Source: Miniphocaeibacter massiliensis (GTDB taxonomy: Bacteria > Bacillota > Clostridia > Tissierellales > Peptoniphilaceae). Taken from it: a stretch of 64,000 nucleotides of DNA. Shown in pieces: positions 24,953 through 33,957 of the stretch (position 1 is the stretch's first letter; the number at the start of each line of letters is the position of its first letter). The translations under genes and the position numbers were made by a program. Under the pieces are notes generated by a model. It saw only the letters and a list, made by a program, of their open reading frames with translations, was not told the DNA's origin and searched no databases. The stretch covers positions 369,152 to 433,151 of the forward strand of contig NZ_OCTQ01000002.1 in assembly GCF_900232905.1 (NCBI RefSeq). The letters run 5' to 3'.

Positions 24953-25972
24953 TTATTTTACAAATTCTGCATCTTTAAATATTGGTAAATCTTTTTTTAA
25001 TCCTAATTCCTTTAAAGTTGTTTCATTAACTTTCATACTTTTAGTTTTACCTAATTCTACTGGAATTTCTCCTGGATTTTTTCCATCTATCAATATTTCT
25101 TTAGCTTTCTGTGCAGCTTCTTTTCCCATATCATAGTATTTAGAACCATTACTTAATAGAATTCCCCCCGAAACTTGAGATTCTTCAGCACATATTGAAA
25201 TCATCTTCTTTTCTATTAAAGCATCATTAACAAGTTCTACAGATGAAGCAACCATATTGTCAGAAATAACATATAGTGCATCAACATCATCTAATAATGT
25301 TTGAAGTGATTGTGCCATATCATTAATGCTATTAATCCCAGTAGTTTTTACTTTTAAACCCACTTCTGGAGCAATTTCTTCAACTTGCTTTACTTGTATG
25401 GCACTATTTTCTTCACTAGTGTTATATATTATTCCTATTGTTTTTATTTTTGAATCTAATTCTTTATAAAGTTCTAATTGAGCCTTTACATCTGCAGCAT
25501 CAAGAACTCCCGTAATGTTTCCACCAGGATTTTCATTTTCTTTTATTAAACCTGATTCTACAGCATCTGTTACTGCTGAAAATACTATTGGCGTATCTGT
25601 CCCTGCTTTGTCAATAGCTGTTGCTGTAGCTTGTGTTGCTGGTGTTGCAATTGTATATATTAAATCTACCTTATCTCCAATAAATTTCTCTGCTATTTGA
25701 CTAGCAACTCCATGATCTCCTTGAGCATTTTGTTCCTTAAATTCAATATCTACTTTAGCTTCAACTCCCAACTCTTTAAGTCCATCTTTGAAACCTTCTC
25801 TTGCATCATCTAATGCTTGGTGTTCCATTAACTGATTTATTCCTACTACATACTTTCCATCTTTTTTGTTTTTTGAACCACCTTCAGTATCTTTATTTCC
25901 TCCTGAACTACATCCTGTTAATAATATTGTTGTTGTCAATCCAATAGCTAATAACTTTTTTAACATTTTCAT
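24953..25972 (-). CDS. ABC transporter substrate-binding lipoprotein (TrpX-type)
   Basis: Extracellular binding protein of 339 residues, anchored as a lipoprotein: signal peptide to residue 20 and lipobox LLTG-Cys21. The mature domain is the ABC_sub_bind (TrpX) type: VGINQLMEHQALDDAREGF, then IYTIATPATQATATA, VFSAVTDAVESGL, NITGVLDA and ALYVISDNMVAS. Streptococcal relatives import tryptophan; here the T-box upstream reads UUC, suggesting phenylalanine or another aromatic amino acid. It is first in the operon. Confidence 0.87.
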   Translation of the reverse strand: MKMLKKLLAIGLTTTILLTGCSSGGNKDTEGGSKNKKDGKYVVGINQLMEHQALDDAREGFKDGLKELGVEAKVDIEFKEQNAQGDHGVASQIAEKFIGDKVDLIYTIATPATQATATAIDKAGTDTPIVFSAVTDAVESGLIKENENPGGNITGVLDAADVKAQLELYKELDSKIKTIGIIYNTSEENSAIQVKQVEEIAPEVGLKVKTTGINSINDMAQSLQTLLDDVDALYVISDNMVASSVELVNDALIEKKMISICAEESQVSGGILLSNGSKYYDMGKEAAQKAKEILIDGKNPGEIPVELGKTKSMKVNETTLKELGLKKDLPIFKDAEFVK

Positions 25973-26002
25973 TTTTTATCCCTCTTTCAATTACAAATAA
26001 AT

Positions 26003-26226
26003 AAAAAAACTTCCATCCCAAAAAGGGACGAAAGTTATTCCGCGGTACCACCCAAGTTATGACAAAGTCATCTCTTTTCATTCTTTAACGGGAAATCCCG
26101 AACAATGCTACTAAAATTTCACAAAGTTAGCTTAGGAGTGAATCGTAATATGTCACTTATTGGTTTGCACCACCCACCAACTCTCTTAAAAGCTAAAAAT
26201 CACTTTTCTCCATCAATGCTTATATT
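26003..26226 (-). promoter_or_regulatory. T-box leader with predicted UUC (Phe) specifier
   Basis: A tRNA-sensing leader on the minus strand. The T-box antiterminator motif GGTGGTACCGCG lies at about 26041-26053, and a terminator with T run at 26003-26036. Stem I has base TTAGCTT/AAGCTAA; the codon UUC (26142-26140) stands six bases before the 3' base strand, the same register in which the trp T-box has UGG. A promoter TTGACA-17-TATGAT lies at 26261-26233. Uncharged tRNA-Phe should promote read-through into the ABC transporter genes. Confidence 0.85.
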
Positions 26227-26261
26227 TGTTATATCATAATATATGAAAGTTTTTCTGTCAA

Positions 26262-26531
26262 TATCTTTTAATATATTGGCATTAAAAAGTAATATAAATT
26301 AACTTTTATTTTATTTAACTATAATAAATGTTCAAAAAAGTGATACTTGAATAAATATAGATTCTAAATATCAATATTTTTTATCTAAACTATATGTCTT
26401 TCAATTTTTTAATGAAAAATTTTGTTATTATATTAAAATTAACTTTAGTAATGTAATATTCTAAATACAATTGAAATATATATTGATAACATATATAATT
26501 AATTCACTAAAATAATTTACAGGGGTGGAAA
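26262..26531. other. Gene-free divergent region upstream of hom
   Basis: AT-rich, with no convincing open reading frame, riboswitch or repeat. It contains the hom promoter region and the ribosome site CAGGGGTGG. Confidence 0.5.
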
Positions 26532-27740
26532 ATGAAAAAAATTGCATTACTTGGCTTTGGAACAGTTGGACAAGGCGTTTACAAAATATTATTAGAACGT
26601 AAGGACAAAATTAAAGAAATTTTAAATCATGAAATTACCATAAAAACTATCCTTGTTAATAATATTAATAAGAAAAGGGACATTGATTCAAATGTTATTC
26701 TTACAGATAATATTGACGATATTTTAAATGATCCTGAAATAGATATAGTTGTTGAACTTACTGGAGCTTTAGAACAAGGTTTTGACTATATTTCAAAATC
26801 CTTTAAAGCAAAAAAATATGTAGTAACAGCAAATAAATCTGTAGTATCTGCTTATTTTAAAGAATTACATGATATTGCAACAGAAAATAAAGTTAAATTT
26901 TTATACGAAGCATCTGTTGGTGGAGGAATCCCAATTATAAAGCCTCTTAAAGAAGAAACTATGTTAAACGACATTTCTTCGTTACAAGGTATATTGAATG
27001 GAACTTGTAACTATATATTAACAAGAATGTTTAATGAAAAGCTATCCTATAAAGATATCCTTAAGGATGCTCAAAACCTAGGCTATGCCGAAGCAGACCC
27101 TACTGCCGATGTTGAAGGCTTAGATACTATGAGAAAACTTCGTATTTTAAGTTCTATTGCTTTTGGTGTAAATATAAATGAAGAAAACATAGATACCTTT
27201 GGTATTTCTAGCATATCTCTAGATGATATTGAATATTTACAAGCAAATAATTCAACAGTGAAACTTTTAGCTACTTCTACAACATCAAATTATGGCTATA
27301 CAGCTTTCGTTGAACCTACTATAGTTTCTAATGATGACTATTTTTCTTCTGTCAATATGGCTTTTAATTCCATATCTTTTGAAGGAAATAATATAGGACC
27401 TCTAAAATTCTATGGAGCTGGAGCTGGAATGCTACCTACAGGAGATGCTGTTTGTAGAGATATTATAGATATGTTTTTAGATAATAGAAGTCTTGGAAAT
27501 TATGCTTTAAAAGAAGCTGAAAACTTAAATAGAAAAGTTAAAGGTAATTACTATTTTAGAACCAATAATAAATCACTTTTTGAAAAACTTGAAAAAGAAT
27601 ACCAATATACAGATAAAGTAATTAAGAATAATACATTCATTATAATATTAAAAGATATTTCTAAATTTAAAATTTTAGAATTGGTTGAAGAATTTAACAT
27701 ACCAAGTAATAAATATTTCTTGGCAAAAGTTGGCTATTAA
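26532..27740 (+). CDS. hom: Homoserine dehydrogenase
   Basis: Reduces aspartate semialdehyde to homoserine, the branch to threonine and methionine. The 402-residue protein has the NAD(P) loop LLGFGTVGQGVY (residues 6-17), VELTGA, KYVVTANKSVVS with the catalytic region, ASVGGGIPIIKPL, GILNGTCNYILTRM and AEADPTADVEG. The C-terminal tail is a short ACT-like segment. No thrB, thrC or metA follows; the next genes are an acetyltransferase and a thioredoxin-like protein, probably co-transcribed. Confidence 0.93.
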   Translation: MKKIALLGFGTVGQGVYKILLERKDKIKEILNHEITIKTILVNNINKKRDIDSNVILTDNIDDILNDPEIDIVVELTGALEQGFDYISKSFKAKKYVVTANKSVVSAYFKELHDIATENKVKFLYEASVGGGIPIIKPLKEETMLNDISSLQGILNGTCNYILTRMFNEKLSYKDILKDAQNLGYAEADPTADVEGLDTMRKLRILSSIAFGVNINEENIDTFGISSISLDDIEYLQANNSTVKLLATSTTSNYGYTAFVEPTIVSNDDYFSSVNMAFNSISFEGNNIGPLKFYGAGAGMLPTGDAVCRDIIDMFLDNRSLGNYALKEAENLNRKVKGNYYFRTNNKSLFEKLEKEYQYTDKVIKNNTFIIILKDISKFKILELVEEFNIPSNKYFLAKVGY

Positions 27741-27789
27741 ATATATATTTTTATAATCTGGGTATAATGTACCATATAGGAGGTGCGTT

Positions 27790-28302
27790 ATGAATAATCG
27801 TATAAAAATGAAATTAGATTTAACTGAAGGTTTTTATGAAACATATGAAGATATCAAACCCGTTTTCTATGAAATGAGTGATGAACTTGCTAAATCCATG
27901 CTAGATTCCTATTCAAATTCTGTAGATTTTGAGGGTGATGATTTAGAAGATTTCGAAAATGAAATATCTAATGTTTTTAAAGGGTTATATGGAGAATTCG
28001 CACCCAATTTATCTTCTGTTTTAGAGGTAGGAGATACCATTGTTGGTGGATTATTGTTATGCATATTTAAAAATGAACCAACTGTAACTTATTTGTTTAC
28101 TAAGCCTAATTTTCAAAGAAATGGTATAGCTGCTAAATTACTTAATAACACCTGTTACAAACTATTAGAAAAAGGTTACAAAGAATTATTCTTATATTTA
28201 AACTTAGAAAATATACCAGCTTATAACCTATTTGATTCTTTTGGCTTTAATGAAATAATTGACAAAAATAATATTACCATGGAGGAATTTAATGAATATT
28301 GA
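27790..28302 (+). CDS. GNAT-family N-acetyltransferase
   Basis: A 170-residue acetyltransferase. The acetyl-CoA motif appears at TYLFTKPNFQRNGIAAKLLNN, followed by ELFLYLNLENIPAYNLFDSFGF, the end of the GNAT fold. The first 60 residues are acidic and unassigned. Substrate unknown. AGGAGG precedes the ATG; its 3' end overlaps the thioredoxin-like gene by 11 bases. Confidence 0.78.
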   Translation: MNNRIKMKLDLTEGFYETYEDIKPVFYEMSDELAKSMLDSYSNSVDFEGDDLEDFENEISNVFKGLYGEFAPNLSSVLEVGDTIVGGLLLCIFKNEPTVTYLFTKPNFQRNGIAAKLLNNTCYKLLEKGYKELFLYLNLENIPAYNLFDSFGFNEIIDKNNITMEEFNEY

Positions 28303-28606
28303 TTTAACTACTGAAAATTTCGAAGAAAATGTTCTAAAGTCTGATATTCCAGTATTAGTAGACTTTTGGAAGTTTGATTGTGTGCCCTGTGTTGCTTTAG
28401 AACCTATAATTAATGAATTAGCAGAAGAAGCTAACGGATATAAAGTATTTAAAGTTAATATTAAAGAAAATTTAGAACTCGCTAGAAAATATGTAATATT
28501 CAGTGCTCCTACTACTATGATATTTAAAGATGGTAAAATGGTTAAAGCTATTTCTGGTTACCAAGAAAAACAAACAATTTTAGATGCATTAAATGGATAC
28601 TTATAA
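28292..28606 (+). CDS. Thioredoxin-like protein with CVPC active site
   Basis: A 104-residue thioredoxin-fold protein. The active site is Cys30-Val-Pro-Cys33 in FWKFDCVPC instead of the standard WCGPC: Trp before the first Cys is Asp, and Gly is Val. The cis-proline loop FSAPTTMIFKDGK is normal. The changed dipeptide should shift redox potential, so a specialised thiol role is possible. The ATG at 28292 has GGAGG within the end of the acetyltransferase gene; the longer frame from 28259 lacks a site. Confidence 0.85.
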   Translation: MNIDLTTENFEENVLKSDIPVLVDFWKFDCVPCVALEPIINELAEEANGYKVFKVNIKENLELARKYVIFSAPTTMIFKDGKMVKAISGYQEKQTILDALNGYL

Positions 28607-28610
28607 TAAA

Positions 28611-28637
28611 AAAGACTAGGTCTTATACCTAGTCTTT
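28611..28637. terminator. Bidirectional terminator, hom operon / trp operon
   Basis: AAAAAGACTAGG pairs with CCTAGTCTTTT; it lies between convergent operons and ends at the trpA stop. Confidence 0.88.
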
Positions 28638-29398
28638 TATTTTTTTAATTCTTTTATAAAATCATATACTTTTTCTGGAGCATCTTCTCCATACTTTTCT
28701 ATTACTTCTACTATTGCAGACCCAACTATAACTCCATCAGAAATATTTGAAATTTCTTTTACATGAGCATTAGTTGAAATTCCAAATCCTACTGCTACTG
28801 GTGTATTTGTATATTTCTTGACTTCTTTTACCATATCTTCAACTTGTTTATTTATTTCTGTTCTAACTCCAGTAACCCCTAAAGATGAAACTACATAAAC
28901 AAATCCTTTAGAATCTTTTACTAATTTTTCTATTCTTCCATTTGATGTCGGTGCTATCATAGGAACTAGTGCAACATCGTATTTATCTAAGTATTCTTTT
29001 ATTTCTTCTATTTCTTCATAAGGTAAATCTGCTATTATAACTCCATCGATACCTACTTTATTACAATTTGAGAAAAACTCTTCATAACCATAATAAAATA
29101 TCGGATTCATATAAGACATTAAAGTTATAGGTATATCTATTTTATTTCTTAAACTTTCTACCATTTTGAAAATATCATCTATATCAGTTTCTTTCTCTAA
29201 CGCCCTTAAATTTGCATCTTGTATAACTACACCCTCAGCATTAGGATCAGAAAACGGTATCCCTATTTCTATTAAGTCCGTTCCTGCTTCTACCATTTTT
29301 TCTATAATTTTTTCTGTTGTTTCTATATCTGGATCTCCTGCTGTAATAAATCCTATAAATGCTTTTTTATTTTCAAATGCTTTTTCTATTCTATTCAT
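28637..29398 (-). CDS. trpA: Tryptophan synthase alpha subunit
   Basis: Cleaves indole-3-glycerol phosphate to indole and glyceraldehyde 3-phosphate in complex with TrpB. The 253-residue TIM barrel shows [30 protein letters not shown] with the catalytic Glu, [23 protein letters not shown] and [16 protein letters not shown]. It overlaps trpB by 8 bases and is the last gene of trpDCFBA. Confidence 0.95.
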   Translation of the reverse strand: MNRIEKAFENKKAFIGFITAGDPDIETTEKIIEKMVEAGTDLIEIGIPFSDPNAEGVVIQDANLRALEKETDIDDIFKMVESLRNKIDIPITLMSYMNPIFYYGYEEFFSNCNKVGIDGVIIADLPYEEIEEIKEYLDKYDVALVPMIAPTSNGRIEKLVKDSKGFVYVVSSLGVTGVRTEINKQVEDMVKEVKKYTNTPVAVGFGISTNAHVKEISNISDGVIVGSAIVEVIEKYGEDAPEKVYDFIKELKK

Positions 29399-30575
29399 TT
29401 ATATCTTCTCCTCTATATTTAGCTATAGCCGCTACATCTTTGTCACCTCTACCTGAAAGACAAACTATTATACTGTCGTCTGGTGTGTACTCTTTTGCTA
29501 TTTCTAATGCTTTTGATACTGCAAACGCAGACTCTATCGCACATATTATTCCTTCTCTTTTTGCTAAATATTCTAATGTAGAAACTGCCTCTTCATCTGT
29601 AACAGGGTAATACTCTGCTCTTTTTGAGTCATGTAAATAAGAATGTTCTGGTCCTATTCCTGGATAGTCTAACCCTGCTGAAATAGAATATACTGGTGCT
29701 ATTTGTCCACCTTTATGTTGTACAAAATAAGATTTCATTCCATGGAATATTCCAACTTCACCTGTTGTAATAGTAGCTGCGTGTTTGTCGGTATCTATTC
29801 CTAGTCCTGCTGCTTCGCACCCTATTAAACGGACATTGTCTTCTTCAATAAAGTTTGCAAACATACCTATTGCATTACTTCCTCCTCCTACACAAGCTAC
29901 TACTGCTTTAGGAAGCTTACCTTCTTCTTGTAATATTTGTTCTTTAGCTTCTTCACTTATTACAGCTTGAAAATGTTTAACTATTTCAGGATAAGGATGT
30001 GGTCCTACTGCAGAACCTAGTACATAATATGTATCATCTATTCTTCCTACCCATTCTCTTATAACTGCATTTACTGCATCTTTCAGTGTTTTTGTTCCAG
30101 TTTCAACAGCAGTTACCTTTGCACCTAGAAGTTCCATTCTATAAACATTTAAAGCCTGTCTGTCTGTGTCTTCTTTCCCCATAAAAACTTCACATTCCAT
30201 ACCAAATAAAGCTGCTACTGTCGCTGTTGCAACACCATGCTGTCCAGCTCCCGTTTCTGCTATTAGCCTTGTTTTTCCCATTCTTTTTGCAAGTAGCGCT
30301 TGCCCAACTACATTATTTATTTTATGAGCACCTGTATGGTTTAAATCTTCTCTTTTTAAGTAAATTTTTGCTCCACCAACATCTTTACTAATATTTTCTG
30401 CATAATATAAAAGTGATGGCCTATTAACATAATTTTTTAATAAATCATTTAGCTCTTTATTGAACTCTAAATCATTCTTATATTTTTCATAAGATTCTTC
30501 TAAAAATTTTAATTCATTCATTAAAGTCTCTGGCATATATTGCCCACCGTGTATTCCATAACGCCCTTTAGTCAT
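29391..30575 (-). CDS. trpB: Tryptophan synthase beta subunit
   Basis: PLP enzyme joining indole and serine to tryptophan. 394 residues; begins [16 protein letters not shown], lysine motif [37 protein letters not shown] phosphate loop and SGRGDKD. This is the TrpB1 type that pairs with TrpA. Overlaps trpF by 8 bases and trpA by 8 bases. Confidence 0.96.
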   Translation of the reverse strand: MTKGRYGIHGGQYMPETLMNELKFLEESYEKYKNDLEFNKELNDLLKNYVNRPSLLYYAENISKDVGGAKIYLKREDLNHTGAHKINNVVGQALLAKRMGKTRLIAETGAGQHGVATATVAALFGMECEVFMGKEDTDRQALNVYRMELLGAKVTAVETGTKTLKDAVNAVIREWVGRIDDTYYVLGSAVGPHPYPEIVKHFQAVISEEAKEQILQEEGKLPKAVVACVGGGSNAIGMFANFIEEDNVRLIGCEAAGLGIDTDKHAATITTGEVGIFHGMKSYFVQHKGGQIAPVYSISAGLDYPGIGPEHSYLHDSKRAEYYPVTDEEAVSTLEYLAKREGIICAIESAFAVSKALEIAKEYTPDDSIIVCLSGRGDKDVAAIAKYRGEDINE

Positions 30576-31158
30576 TTCTTACTCTCCTTATAAATTCATA
30601 TATTTTATCTTTATCTTTTTTTCCTTCTGTTTCAACGCCTGAACTTGTATCTACTCCAAAAGGTTTTAATTTTTCTATTCCTTCTAAAACATTATTTTTA
30701 TTTAGTCCACCTGCTAAGAAAAACGGTTTTTTTATTTCAGGGGTATCTTCCCAATTAAACATTTCTCCCGTTCCACCTTTTCCATTATCCAATAATAAAT
30801 AATCCGAATTATAGTCTGTAAAAGTATTTCTATTTTTTATAGATACTGCTTTAATAACTATTTTACTACATTTTGATTTTAAAAGTTTTATATAATTATT
30901 ATCTTCATCTCCATGTAATTGGATTATATCTATAATATCTTTATTGCAAATATCTTCTATTTCAGTAATATCACTATTTACAAAAACTCCTACCACTTTT
31001 ATATTTTTATTTAATCTTTCTTTAAGTTCCAAAGCTTTCTTTTTATCTATTTGTCTTTTACTTTTTGCAAATACAAAACCAATGTAGTCAGGATTTAATT
31101 CATTTACTATTTCAATATCTTCTAATGTTTTAATCCCACAAATCTTAACTTTTGTCAT
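30568..31158 (-). CDS. trpF: Phosphoribosylanthranilate isomerase
   Basis: Isomerises phosphoribosylanthranilate to CdRP. 196 residues, TIM barrel: [11 protein letters not shown] with catalytic Cys, [43 protein letters not shown] with catalytic Asp, FLAGGLN and [14 protein letters not shown]. It overlaps trpC by 4 bases. Confidence 0.95.
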   Translation of the reverse strand: MTKVKICGIKTLEDIEIVNELNPDYIGFVFAKSKRQIDKKKALELKERLNKNIKVVGVFVNSDITEIEDICNKDIIDIIQLHGDEDNNYIKLLKSKCSKIVIKAVSIKNRNTFTDYNSDYLLLDNGKGGTGEMFNWEDTPEIKKPFFLAGGLNKNNVLEGIEKLKPFGVDTSSGVETEGKKDKDKIYEFIRRVRND

Positions 31159-31934
31159 ATTTTACCTTTTAATGTATCTAATATTAACTTTTTATTACTT
31201 GATTTCATTAATGTTTCACCTATTAATACTGCATTTATATTATGTTTTTCTAATTCTCTTATATCTTCTCTTGTACTTATTCCACTTTCTGAAACATATA
31301 AAATATCTTTTGGCACTAGTTTCCTTAAATTTATACTATTTTGTATATTTACTGTGAAATCCTTTAAATTTCTATTATTAACACCAATTATCTTAGCCCC
31401 ACTCTCAACTGCCATTCTTACTTCTATTTCATCATGAGCTTCTACTAAAACATCTAATTGTAAATTTTCAGCTATTTTTAAATACTCTACTAACTGTTTT
31501 TTTGACAATATTGAACAAATAAGTAAAATAGCATCTGCTCCTATTAATTTTGCTTCATAAATTTGATACTCATCTACTATAAAATCTTTTCTTAAAACCG
31601 GTATATTTACATTTTTAGAAATTTCTTCTAAGTATTTATTATTACCTTTAAAAAAATAAGGTTCTGTTAAAACAGATATTGCTGATGCACCTATACTTTC
31701 ATATTCTTTTGCTATTTCTAAATACTCAAAATCTTTAGCTATAATTCCTTTTGATGGTGATGCCTTTTTTACTTCACAAATAAATGAAATATCACTACCA
31801 CTTAAACTTTTAAAAAAACTTTTTCTAATTTTTAGAAAGTTCTCTCTCTTTTCTTTTAATGTATCTAGAGTTTCTATCTTTTTTAATTCTGCAACTCGTC
31901 TTTTTGTTTTTACCACTATTTCATCAAGTATCAT
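31155..31934 (-). CDS. trpC: Indole-3-glycerol phosphate synthase
   Basis: Closes the indole ring to make indole-3-glycerol phosphate. 259 residues: ICEVKKASPSKGII, ISVLTEPYFFKG, VLRKDFIVDEYQIYEA, DAILLI, VEAHDE, IIGVNNRNLKDF and YVSESGI, covering the catalytic lysines and glutamates of TrpC. Separated from trpD by 2 bases. Confidence 0.95.
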   Translation of the reverse strand: MILDEIVVKTKRRVAELKKIETLDTLKEKRENFLKIRKSFFKSLSGSDISFICEVKKASPSKGIIAKDFEYLEIAKEYESIGASAISVLTEPYFFKGNNKYLEEISKNVNIPVLRKDFIVDEYQIYEAKLIGADAILLICSILSKKQLVEYLKIAENLQLDVLVEAHDEIEVRMAVESGAKIIGVNNRNLKDFTVNIQNSINLRKLVPKDILYVSESGISTREDIRELEKHNINAVLIGETLMKSSNKKLILDTLKGKI

Positions 31935-31936
31935 AA

Positions 31937-32947
31937 TTAAACCTCTTTAGTAAGTTTAATAAACTTTTGTAGCTGACTATAAGCTAAACCATTATCTATT
32001 GTTTCTTCTGCTAGTTTTATTGAATCTTCAAAAGATAATTCTGGCCTTGCAACGTGTATTGCAGCACCTGCATTTAGTAAAACAGCATCCCTCCTTGGTC
32101 CCTTTTTTCCTTCTAATATTTCCATTGTTATTTTTGCATTTTCACTTGGAGTTCCTCCTACTAAATCCTCTTTTCTAGATTTTTCAAGTCCAAACCTTTC
32201 AGGAGTAATAGTATATTCTTCAAATTGTCCATCGTTTATGTTACATACCGTAGTTTCTGAACTTATCGATAATTCATCAAGTCCACAATTTCCATAAACT
32301 ACCATTCCTTTTGTAACACCTAAGTTTGATAGCACTTCCGCCATTGGTTTAACAAGACTTTCATCGTAAACTCCTAAAACTTGCATCGAAGCACCTGCTG
32401 GATTTGCAAGAGGTCCTATTATATTGAATATGGTTCTAATTGCAAGCTCCTTCCTAACTGGGGCAACAAATTTCATAGCTATATGATAATTTTGTGCAAA
32501 AAGAAAGCAAAAACCTAATTCATCTAAAATATATTTGCTTTTTTCTGGAGAAATATTTAAATTTGCTCCTAAAGCCTCTATTACATCTGCTGAACCACAT
32601 TTTGATGATGATGCCCTGTTTCCGTGTTTTGCTACTGGAATTCCTGCTGCTGAAATAACTATAGAGGAAGTTGTAGATATATTGAAAGTATTTGCTTTAT
32701 CTCCTCCTGTCCCAACTATTTCCAAGACAGGCTGGTCATTCAAAAGTTTAATACAATGTTTTCTCATTCCTGCTGCTGAACCAGTTATTTCGTCTATTGT
32801 TTCTCCTTTTATAGCAAGCCCCGTTAAATAAGATGATATTTGAACTTCAGAAGCTTTACCTGTCATTATTTCGTCCATTACACCTTTTGTCATTTTATAA
32901 CTTAAGTTTCCTTTAGTAGATAGTAAATGAATTGCTTCTTCTATCAT
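31937..32947 (-). CDS. trpD: Anthranilate phosphoribosyltransferase
   Basis: Transfers phosphoribose from PRPP to anthranilate. 336 residues: VGTGGDKANTFNISTTSS (PRPP loop), KHGNRASSSKCGSADVIEALG, and RTIFNIIGPLANPA. It has no fused glutamine amidotransferase domain. It is the first gene after the Trp T-box; trpE and trpG are absent, so anthranilate must come from genes elsewhere or from outside. AGGAGG precedes the ATG. Confidence 0.95.
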   Translation of the reverse strand: MIEEAIHLLSTKGNLSYKMTKGVMDEIMTGKASEVQISSYLTGLAIKGETIDEITGSAAGMRKHCIKLLNDQPVLEIVGTGGDKANTFNISTTSSIVISAAGIPVAKHGNRASSSKCGSADVIEALGANLNISPEKSKYILDELGFCFLFAQNYHIAMKFVAPVRKELAIRTIFNIIGPLANPAGASMQVLGVYDESLVKPMAEVLSNLGVTKGMVVYGNCGLDELSISSETTVCNINDGQFEEYTITPERFGLEKSRKEDLVGGTPSENAKITMEILEGKKGPRRDAVLLNAGAAIHVARPELSFEDSIKLAEETIDNGLAYSQLQKFIKLTKEV

Positions 32948-32976
32948 ATTATCCTCCTATTTATTAAAATCAAAAT

Positions 32977-33264
32977 AAAAAAACCGTCCTTGACAATATC
33001 TGTCAAGGACGGAAATACACTAATTCCGCGGTGCCACCTTGTTTAAAGCTTGTATATTAATAGCTTTCACTTATCAGAGTACCAACATACTCCTGACAAC
33101 TTACGTATGTCTTACGTCATAGGATACTAAGCATTGGCTTTTCACTATGCCCTCAGTGGTCCATTTAATAATCTGCTTACTACCGTTTCTCACCATCCCG
33201 GTTCTCTTTAAGGGCTATCAACTATTTTTATCTCCACTTCATAGGTTTATTCTATATTAAATTA
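32977..33264 (-). promoter_or_regulatory. T-box leader with UGG (Trp) specifier upstream of trpD
   Basis: Minus-strand tRNA-Trp-sensing leader. Antiterminator motif GGTGGCACCGCGG at 33038-33026; terminator CCGTCCTTGACA/TGTCAAGGACGG with T run at 32984-33012; Stem I base GCCCTT/GAGGGC with specifier UGG at 33163-33161. A promoter TTGACA-17-TATCAT lies at 33299-33271. Low charged tRNA-Trp should turn on trpDCFBA. Confidence 0.92.
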
Positions 33265-33330
33265 GTTTATATGATATATCAATCTTAATATTTTGTCAAA
33301 TTATTTATTATTTCAATTAATAAAATTTTA

Positions 33331-33900
33331 TCATTGCCCAGATTTACCCATATAACCTAATACCACAATAATCGGAGAATGATAATTAATCATTTCAATA
33401 ATTTCACCATCTTTAATAGTTATTCTTGAATTAACCTCTTCATCATAAACTACATCATCATTAGAATTACATTCCGCAATGAATTTAACGTTATATATCT
33501 TTCCCTCATCTTTCTCTTCATCCATTTCTATACTTAAATCCTTAATTTCTACACTATCTATAGTATCTAAATACTGAGGTGATCCTAATACATGCGATGT
33601 TAACAACTCTTCATATCTTTCTTTATTAAAATACTTCTCATATTTATTATATATATTAGGTATCTCATCTTTAAGTTTTTTTATAGTTTCTTCTTCCTTT
33701 TCATCATAAAGACCTAAATTAGAAGTACCTTCTAGATTTTTAAATTCAACATTACTATATTCTTTAGAATCTTCTGTATAATTACTATAATTTAACTCAA
33801 TGAATTCCTTTAATAAATCCTCATCAGATAATTTTTTAGAACAACTTGCAAATACAGTTACCAACAATAATAAACTAATAACCAACATACTTTTTTTCAT
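33331..33900 (-). CDS. Hypothetical lipoprotein
   Basis: A 189-residue lipoprotein: Lys-rich start, hydrophobic core and lipobox VFAS-Cys20. The mature part is charged, mostly Lys, Glu, Asp and Asn, and has no family motif I recognise. It ends with a more hydrophobic SPIIVVLGYMG. It lies alone between galT and the trp T-box promoter. Function unknown. Confidence 0.7.
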   Translation of the reverse strand: MKKSMLVISLLLLVTVFASCSKKLSDEDLLKEFIELNYSNYTEDSKEYSNVEFKNLEGTSNLGLYDEKEEETIKKLKDEIPNIYNKYEKYFNKERYEELLTSHVLGSPQYLDTIDSVEIKDLSIEMDEEKDEGKIYNVKFIAECNSNDDVVYDEEVNSRITIKDGEIIEMINYHSPIIVVLGYMGKSGQ

Positions 33901-33957
33901 TTTACTTCTCCTTTAATTAAATTATATTATGTTATATTTAAATATATACCCAATAAT

